Assembly: GCF_003044185.1 (NCBI RefSeq)
Contig: NZ_PYYB01000001.1
Location: 868,001 to 932,000, forward strand
DNA: 64,000 nucleotides
Reading direction: 5' to 3'
Source of the DNA: Paraconexibacter algicola
Lineage (GTDB): Bacteria > Actinomycetota > Thermoleophilia > Solirubrobacterales > Solirubrobacteraceae
Shown here: positions 59,904 through 64,000 of the stretch, in pieces
How the letters are laid out: every line of letters starts with the position of its first letter
Numbering within the stretch: the first letter of the stretch is position 1
Position numbers and translations under genes: made by a program
Notes under the pieces: model-generated
What the model saw: the letters and a program-made list of their open reading frames with translations, nothing else
Databases searched by the model: none
What the model was told of the DNA's origin: nothing

Positions 59904-60573
59904 TGGCGACCGCCTGGGCCATCGAGGTGAACAGCGTCAGCCCGTCGACCGAGCCGGTGAGCGGGTCGACCGCGTGCTCGGGGTGGGGCATCAGGCCGAA
60001 GACGTTGCCGGCCTCGTTGGTCACGCCCGCGATGTCGCGCAGCGAGCCGTTGGGGTTCTGGCCGGGGGCGTAGCGCAACAGCACCTGGCCGTTCGCCTCC
60101 ATCGCGTCGAGCTGGTCCTCGGGCGCGTAGTAGCGGCCGGTCGTGTGCTTGATCGGGATCGACAGCGACGTCTGCCCGGCGGGCACGGCGCTCGTGAAGC
60201 GCGTGTCGGCGCGGACCACGTCGAGGTCGACCTGGCGGAAGATGAACCGCCGGCCCGTGTTGGGCAGCAGCGCCCCGGGCAGCAGGCCCGCCTCGCAGAG
60301 GATCTGGAAGCCGTTGCAGATGCCGAGCACGGTGCCGCCCTGGCGGGCGAACTCGATGACCTCGCTCATGACGGGCGCGAACCGGGCGATCGCGCCGACG
60401 CGCAGGTAGTCGCCGTAGGAGAAGCCGCCGGGGACGATGACGGCGTCGACGTCCTGCAGCGAGTGGTCGCCGTGCCAGAGCAGCACGGCCTGCGCCCCGT
60501 CGACCCGCAGGGCGGCGTCGCGCGCGTCGAAGTCGTCGCAGGTGCCGGGGAAGCGGACGACGCCGAACTTCAC
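59896..60573 (-). CDS. purQ: Phosphoribosylformylglycinamidine synthase glutaminase PurQ
   Basis: 225 residues from GTG 60573. [36 protein letters not shown] and [23 protein letters not shown] carry the glutaminase with its Cys (about residue 86, GICNGFQ); GLMPHPEHA has the His-Glu pair. Supplies ammonia to PurL. The GTG overlaps the TGA of purS by four bases. Confidence 0.97.
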   Translation of the reverse strand: MKFGVVRFPGTCDDFDARDAALRVDGAQAVLLWHGDHSLQDVDAVIVPGGFSYGDYLRVGAIARFAPVMSEVIEFARQGGTVLGICNGFQILCEAGLLPGALLPNTGRRFIFRQVDLDVVRADTRFTSAVPAGQTSLSIPIKHTTGRYYAPEDQLDAMEANGQVLLRYAPGQNPNGSLRDIAGVTNEAGNVFGLMPHPEHAVDPLTGSVDGLTLFTSMAQAVANV

Positions 60574-60794
60574 GAGACGCTCACCACTTCGTAGTCCTCG
60601 ATCAGCGTGTTCGCGAGGAGCTTCTGGCAGAGCGCGTCGAGCTGCGACTCGTCCTCGATCTCGAGCTCGACCATGCGGCCGACGCGGACCTCGCTGATGC
60701 CGCTGAACCCGAGGGCGGGGAGCGCCTGCTCCACCGCGACGCCCTGCGGGTCCAGGATGCCGGCCTTGGGCCGGATGAGCACTCGTGCCTTCAT
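60570..60794 (-). CDS. purS: PurS subunit of FGAM synthase
   Basis: 74 residues. ARVLIRPKAGILDPQGVAVEQALPALGF and VRVGRMVELEIED show the short alpha/beta fold that bridges PurL and PurQ. The ATG at 60794 overlaps the purC stop by four bases and its own stop overlaps purQ, so the three subunits are translated as a set. Confidence 0.96.
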   Translation of the reverse strand: MKARVLIRPKAGILDPQGVAVEQALPALGFSGISEVRVGRMVELEIEDESQLDALCQKLLANTLIEDYEVVSVS

Positions 60795-61681
60795 GCTGCT
60801 GTCCTCTCGAGCCAGGAGTCGAACGACTCCCCGGTGATCGTTTCGTACGCCTCGACGTACCGTGCGCGGGTGCCCGCGACGATGTCCTCCGGGACCTCCG
60901 GCGCGGGCGGCGTCTTGTCCCAGCCGGTGCTGCGCGCCCAGTCCCGGACGTACTGCTTGTCGTAGCTCGGCTGCCCGTGCCCGACCTCGTAGCCGTCGGC
61001 GGGCCAGTACCGCGACGAGTCGGGCGTGAGCACCTCGTCGCCGACGACGAGCGTGCCGTCCGCGTCGAGGCCGAACTCGAACTTCGTGTCGGCGAGCAGG
61101 ACACCGCGTGAGGCGGCGTGCTCGGCGGCGGCGACGTAGAGCGCGATCGCGGTGTCGCGCACGCGCTCCGCGAGCGCGCGGTCGCCGATCGCGGCGACGG
61201 CCCCGTCGAAGTCGATCGCCTCGTCGTGGTCGCCCAGCGCGGCCTTCGTCGACGGCGTGAAGATCGGGTGCGGCAGCTGCTGGGACTCCTGCAGGCCGGG
61301 CGGCAGCTCGATGCCGGAGACGCGGCCGGTCGCCTGGTAGTCGGTCCAGCCCGAGCCGGTGATGTAGCCGCGCACGACGGCCTCGACCGGCAGCATCGTG
61401 AGCTTGCGCACCACGGCGGCGCGTCCGCGCACCTCGGCGGGCACGCCGTCGGTGTAGGAGACGACGTGGTTCGGCACGATCGGGGCGGTCCGCTCGAACC
61501 AGAACGCGCTCAGCGCGGTCAGGACCTTGCCCTTGTCCGGGATCGGGTTCGGGTGGATGACGTCGTAGGTGGAGATCCGGTCGCTCGCGACGAGCAGGAC
61601 CGTGTCCGCGCCCAGGTCGTACATCTCGCGGACCTTGCCGCGGTGCAGCAGGGGCAGGTCGGCGAGGGACGGCGGGCTCAC
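60791..61681 (-). CDS. purC: SAICAR synthase PurC
   Basis: 296 residues from GTG 61681. HRGKVREMYDLG binds ATP; SDRISTYDVIHPNPIPDKGKVL and VVRGYITGSGWTDYQATG are the aspartate/CAIR-binding regions, and FEFGLDADGTLVVGDEVLTPDSSRYW the metal-binding end. The length matches the longer SAICAR synthase type also found in yeast and actinobacteria. A leaderless promoter precedes it and it heads purC-purS-purQ-purL. Confidence 0.96.
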   Translation of the reverse strand: MSPPSLADLPLLHRGKVREMYDLGADTVLLVASDRISTYDVIHPNPIPDKGKVLTALSAFWFERTAPIVPNHVVSYTDGVPAEVRGRAAVVRKLTMLPVEAVVRGYITGSGWTDYQATGRVSGIELPPGLQESQQLPHPIFTPSTKAALGDHDEAIDFDGAVAAIGDRALAERVRDTAIALYVAAAEHAASRGVLLADTKFEFGLDADGTLVVGDEVLTPDSSRYWPADGYEVGHGQPSYDKQYVRDWARSTGWDKTPPAPEVPEDIVAGTRARYVEAYETITGESFDSWLERTAA

Positions 61682-61689
61682 GTGGGCCG

Positions 61690-61695
61690 ATGCTA
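61690..61695 (-). promoter_or_regulatory. -10 box of the purCSQL operon (leaderless)
   Basis: On the minus strand TAGCAT ends 8 bases before the purC GTG; the facing gene at 61742 has a matching box 33 bases away. Confidence 0.5.
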
Positions 61696-61727
61696 GCGAC
61701 CACGGCGGGCGGCAGGCACGCGCCCGC

Positions 61728-61733
61728 TAGCGT
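61728..61733 (+). promoter_or_regulatory. -10 box of CYTH gene (leaderless)
   Basis: TAGCGT ends 8 bases before GTG 61742, with no ribosome binding site. Confidence 0.5.
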
Positions 61734-61741
61734 CCGGGCAC

Positions 61742-62275
61742 GTGATCCCGCCCGCCGCGCCCCGCCGCAACGTCGAGCTGAAGGCCCACGATCCGGATCC
61801 GGTCTCGACCCTCGCCGCCGTCCGCGACACCGGAGCCGTCTCGATGGGCACGCTGGAGCAGGCCGACACGTACTTCCCGGTGCCCCACGGCCGGCTCAAG
61901 CTCCGCGACGAGGGACCGCGCGGCGCGACGCTGATCTCCTACGACCGCCCGCGCGAGGCCCGCGCGCGCCCGAGCAGCTACCGGCTCGTGCCGGTCCCGG
62001 ACCCGGCGTCGCTGCGGGCCGCGCTGGCGCAGGCCCTCGGCGAGTCCGGGACGGTCGTGAAGTCCCGCCGGCTGCTGATGCACGGCGCGGTCCGGATCCA
62101 CCTCGACCGCATCGAGGGGCTCGGGAACTTCGTCGAGCTCGAGGCGGTCGCACCGCCGGACTCGGACCTGCGGGCCGAGCACGCCGCCGTCGACGCGCTC
62201 GCGCGGGCCCTCGGGATCACCCCGGACCGGGTGGTCGACCGCGGCTACGCGGAGTTGCTCGGCATCCACGACTAG
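61742..62275 (+). CDS. CYTH-domain protein (class IV adenylate cyclase-like)
   Basis: 177 residues. RNVELKAHD is the start of the CYTH tunnel (ExExK-like), then GTLEQADTYFPVPHGRLKLRDEG with the conserved tyrosine-phenylalanine and Arg-Lys, VVKSRRLLMHGAVRIHLDRIEGLGNFVELEAV with paired basic and acidic strands, and a C-terminal helix. The fold holds a triphosphate, so the enzyme is a class IV adenylate cyclase, a thiamine-triphosphatase-type or an inorganic triphosphatase. The exact reaction cannot be told. It is divergent from purC and followed by the MYG1 gene 11 bases later. Confidence 0.88.
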   Translation: MIPPAAPRRNVELKAHDPDPVSTLAAVRDTGAVSMGTLEQADTYFPVPHGRLKLRDEGPRGATLISYDRPREARARPSSYRLVPVPDPASLRAALAQALGESGTVVKSRRLLMHGAVRIHLDRIEGLGNFVELEAVAPPDSDLRAEHAAVDALARALGITPDRVVDRGYAELLGIHD

Positions 62276-62278
62276 GCT
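62273..62278 (+). promoter_or_regulatory. -10 box of MYG1 gene (leaderless)
   Basis: TAGGCT ends 8 bases before the ATG and includes the stop codon of the CYTH gene (TAG 62273-62275). Confidence 0.45.
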
Positions 62279-62286
62279 GCAGCGCC

Positions 62287-63174
62287 ATGCGCGTCGCCAC
62301 CCACTCGGGCTCCTTCCACGCCGACGAGGTCTTCGCCCTCGCGGTCCTGCGCGCGGTCCACGGGGCGGAGAACGTGGAGATCGTCCGCACGCGCGACCGG
62401 GACCTGCACGCCGCCGCCGACCTGCGGGTGGACGTCGGACACCGCTACGACCCCGCCACCGGGGACTTCGACCACCATCAGCGCGGGGGCGCGGGCGAGC
62501 GGCCGAACGGGATCCGCTACGCGTCGTTCGGCCTGGTCTGGAAGGCGTTCGGGGTGCAGGCGTGCGGCGGGGACGAGGTCACGGCGCGGTTCGTGGAGGA
62601 GGTCCTCGTGCAGGGGATCGACGCCAACGACACGGGCCAGACGATCGCCACCCCGGTGGTGGAGGGCGTGGCGATCATGGGCGTCAGCGGGGTGATCGGC
62701 GGCTTCAACCCGACGTGGGAGGAGCCGGAGGACGACGCCACGGTCGACGCGCGCTTCCACGAGGCGCTCGCGCTCGCCGAGGGCGTCCTCGCGCGCGAGA
62801 TCCGCGGCGCGGCGGCGACGGCGCGCGCGCAGGAGATCGTCGCCCGCTGCGTGGCGGCGAGCGCGGACCCGCGGATCGTCGAGCTGGACCGGTCGCTCCC
62901 GTGGATGCGCGCGGTGCACGCGCACGCCCCCGAGGCGCTGTACGTGCTCGCCCCGAAGTCGGCCGGCTGGGGCGTGCAGGCCGTCCAGGCGGTGCCGGGC
63001 CAGTTCGCCAACCGCAAGGACCTGCCGGAGGCGTGGGCGGGCCTGGAGCACGAGGCGCTGCAGGAGGTCACCGGGGTGCCGGACGCCGTGTTCTGCCACG
63101 CGGCGCGGTTCCTGGCGGTGGCGCGCAGCCGCGAGGGCGCGATGGCGCTCGCGCGCGCCGCGGTCGACGCCTGA
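62287..63174 (+). CDS. MYG1/UPF0160 family metal-dependent hydrolase
   Basis: 295 residues. THSGSFHADEVFALAVLR has the first metal-binding His-Asp set, VDVGHRYDPATGDFDHHQ the DHH-like pair (about 50-62), and GIDANDTGQ a third acid. C-terminal parts SLPWMRAVHAHAPEALYVL and CHAARFLAVARSREGAMALA complete the family. Eukaryotic MYG1 is a 3'-5' RNA exonuclease; the bacterial protein is thought to act similarly but this is not shown. Stops 11 bases before the convergent MarR gene. Confidence 0.9.
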   Translation: MRVATHSGSFHADEVFALAVLRAVHGAENVEIVRTRDRDLHAAADLRVDVGHRYDPATGDFDHHQRGGAGERPNGIRYASFGLVWKAFGVQACGGDEVTARFVEEVLVQGIDANDTGQTIATPVVEGVAIMGVSGVIGGFNPTWEEPEDDATVDARFHEALALAEGVLAREIRGAAATARAQEIVARCVAASADPRIVELDRSLPWMRAVHAHAPEALYVLAPKSAGWGVQAVQAVPGQFANRKDLPEAWAGLEHEALQEVTGVPDAVFCHAARFLAVARSREGAMALARAAVDA

Positions 63175-63185
63175 GCGCACTGCGC

Positions 63186-63623
63186 TCAGAAGCGCAGCAG
63201 CAGGGCGGTGAGCCGCTCGAGGGTCCGGGTCGCCTGCGCGAGCTCCTCGGGGGTGTCGTCGCCGAACGCCTCGTCCCACAGCGGCTGGATGCGCGCGCCG
63301 ACCGCGTCGTACTTCTCGCGCCCGGCGGCGGTGAGCACGACGTCGACCCGGCGGCGGTCCGCGTCGGAGCGGGCGCGCTCGACGAGCCCGAGGGTGGCGA
63401 GCCCGTCGACGGCCTGGGTGAGCGACGCGGGCGTCATCTCGGCGGCGACGGCGAGCTTGCCGGCGGGCGCGGTGCCGCCGAGCTCGACGAGCGCGTGCAC
63501 GACGCGGTACTGCGGCCACGACAGCCGGCCGGGCTCGGGTTCGCGGCTGCGCAGCCGCCGCTCGGTGTGCAGCAGCTCGCGCAGCGCGCGGCGCAGCTCC
63601 AGGAGCTGCTCCTCGCGGGTCAC
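63186..63623 (-). CDS. MarR-family transcriptional regulator
   Basis: 145 residues from GTG 63623. The winged helix-turn-helix is clear: WPQYRVVHALVELGGTAPAGKLAVAAEMTPASLTQAVDGL (read at about 36-75) and the wing LVERARSDADRRRVDVVLTAAG. It probably senses a small aromatic compound and controls the transporter gene upstream, whose stop overlaps its start. Confidence 0.9.
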   Translation of the reverse strand: MTREEQLLELRRALRELLHTERRLRSREPEPGRLSWPQYRVVHALVELGGTAPAGKLAVAAEMTPASLTQAVDGLATLGLVERARSDADRRRVDVVLTAAGREKYDAVGARIQPLWDEAFGDDTPEELAQATRTLERLTALLLRF

Positions 63624-64000
63624 GCGGGCACCGCCTCGCGCAGCGTCTCCTGCGCCTCCTCGACGGCCTCGGCGTCGGTGGCGCGGCGCGCGGCGCGCTC
63701 GACGGCGAGCAGCCGCAGGGCGGGCAGGAGGGCCAGCAGGGTCACGCCGAGCACCCACCAGTAGGTGCTGGCGAACCCGTCGGCGGCGCCCGCCGCTCCC
63801 GGGGCCGCGTCGTCGAGGCGGTGCTGCAGGACGACGGTGAAGAGCGCGGTGCCGAGCGATCCGCCGACGCGCTGGAGCGTGTTCAGCTGCGGGGAGGCGT
63901 CGCCGACCTGGTCGGGGCGCAGCACCGCGAACGCGACCGACATCGCGGGGACGAACGCGATCCCGATGCCGATGCCGCGGACGACCATCGCGGCGCCGAT
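63620..64000 (-). CDS. MFS transporter (DHA2/EmrB-QacA type), C-terminal part
   Basis: Partial: 126 residues of the C-terminus, continuing past the right edge. MVVRGIGIGIAFVPAMSVAF, then QLNTLQRVGGSLGTALFTVVLQ (motif of the 14-helix drug-proton antiporters, about 34-55 in the visible part) and FASTYWWVLGVTLLALLPAL are typical of the EmrB family end. The stop (63620-63622) overlaps the GTG of the MarR gene, so regulator and exporter share an operon, transporter first. Confidence 0.85.
   Translation of the reverse strand: MGAAMVVRGIGIGIAFVPAMSVAFAVLRPDQVGDASPQLNTLQRVGGSLGTALFTVVLQHRLDDAAPGAAGAADGFASTYWWVLGVTLLALLPALRLLAVERAARRATDAEAVEEAQETLREAVPA

Overview
The window looks like a chromosomal stretch of a very GC-rich actinobacterium. 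Gene content fits the deep-branching Thermoleophilia (Solirubrobacter, Conexibacter or Patulibacter type), but this is inference from gene style, not a database match. About 50 protein genes, four tRNA genes (Asp, Val, Glu, Lys) and several broken genes can be read. There is no rRNA operon and no CRISPR array.

Region 1 (1 to about 15,186) is an accessory island. Its base composition is visibly less GC-rich than the rest, and it holds decayed genes: an interrupted nuclease-like gene at 343-869, a frameshifted WG/helical-repeat gene at 8623-10539 and a scrap of phage terminase at 10540-10913. It also holds membrane proteins of unknown role, a ClpA-like AAA+ protein with a dead first ATPase, a HAD/phosphoesterase pair and, at its right end, a sigma-like gene, a membrane protein and a CARF-type nuclease of the DUF1887 (Card1/Can2) family. 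The island stops at the 3' end of tRNA-Asp, a classic attachment position for integrative elements. No integrase is in view; it would lie left of the window.

Region 2 (15.2-44.2 kb) is ordinary chromosome. It has malic enzyme and a P450 back to back around a 22-bp palindrome, a secreted beta-propeller, two glycosyltransferases, RsgA, a spermidine-synthase-like membrane protein, an MmpL transporter with a divergent TetR gene, a crotonase followed by a SIR2-receiver fusion, a tightly overlapping six-gene operon (methyltransferase, YnjBCD-like ABC importer, FAD disulfide reductase), a CDP-alcohol phosphatidyltransferase with a TVP38-like partner, a small toxin-antitoxin-like pair beside tRNA-Val, an SDR, a second propeller protein, and a duplicated HNH protein between tRNA-Glu and tRNA-Lys.

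Region 3 (44.2-64 kb) carries de novo purine synthesis in two clusters on the minus strand: purF-recQ-purN-purH-ridA-like, with a RecQ helicase inserted, and purC-purS-purQ-purL with start/stop overlaps. Around them are a DEAD/DEAH helicase, an ABC exporter, an AraC-DinB fusion, an AbiEi/Vsr-like protein, an acyltransferase, CYTH and MYG1 proteins, and the end of an MFS drug-exporter operon with MarR.

A recurring signal is a TANNNT box, usually TAGSNT, ending 6-9 bases before the start codon of genes without a ribosome binding site. This suggests widespread leaderless transcription. The best candidates for unusual biology are the orphan CARF nuclease cluster, the SIR2-receiver fusion, and the membrane protein with a methyltransferase-specificity-like tail.
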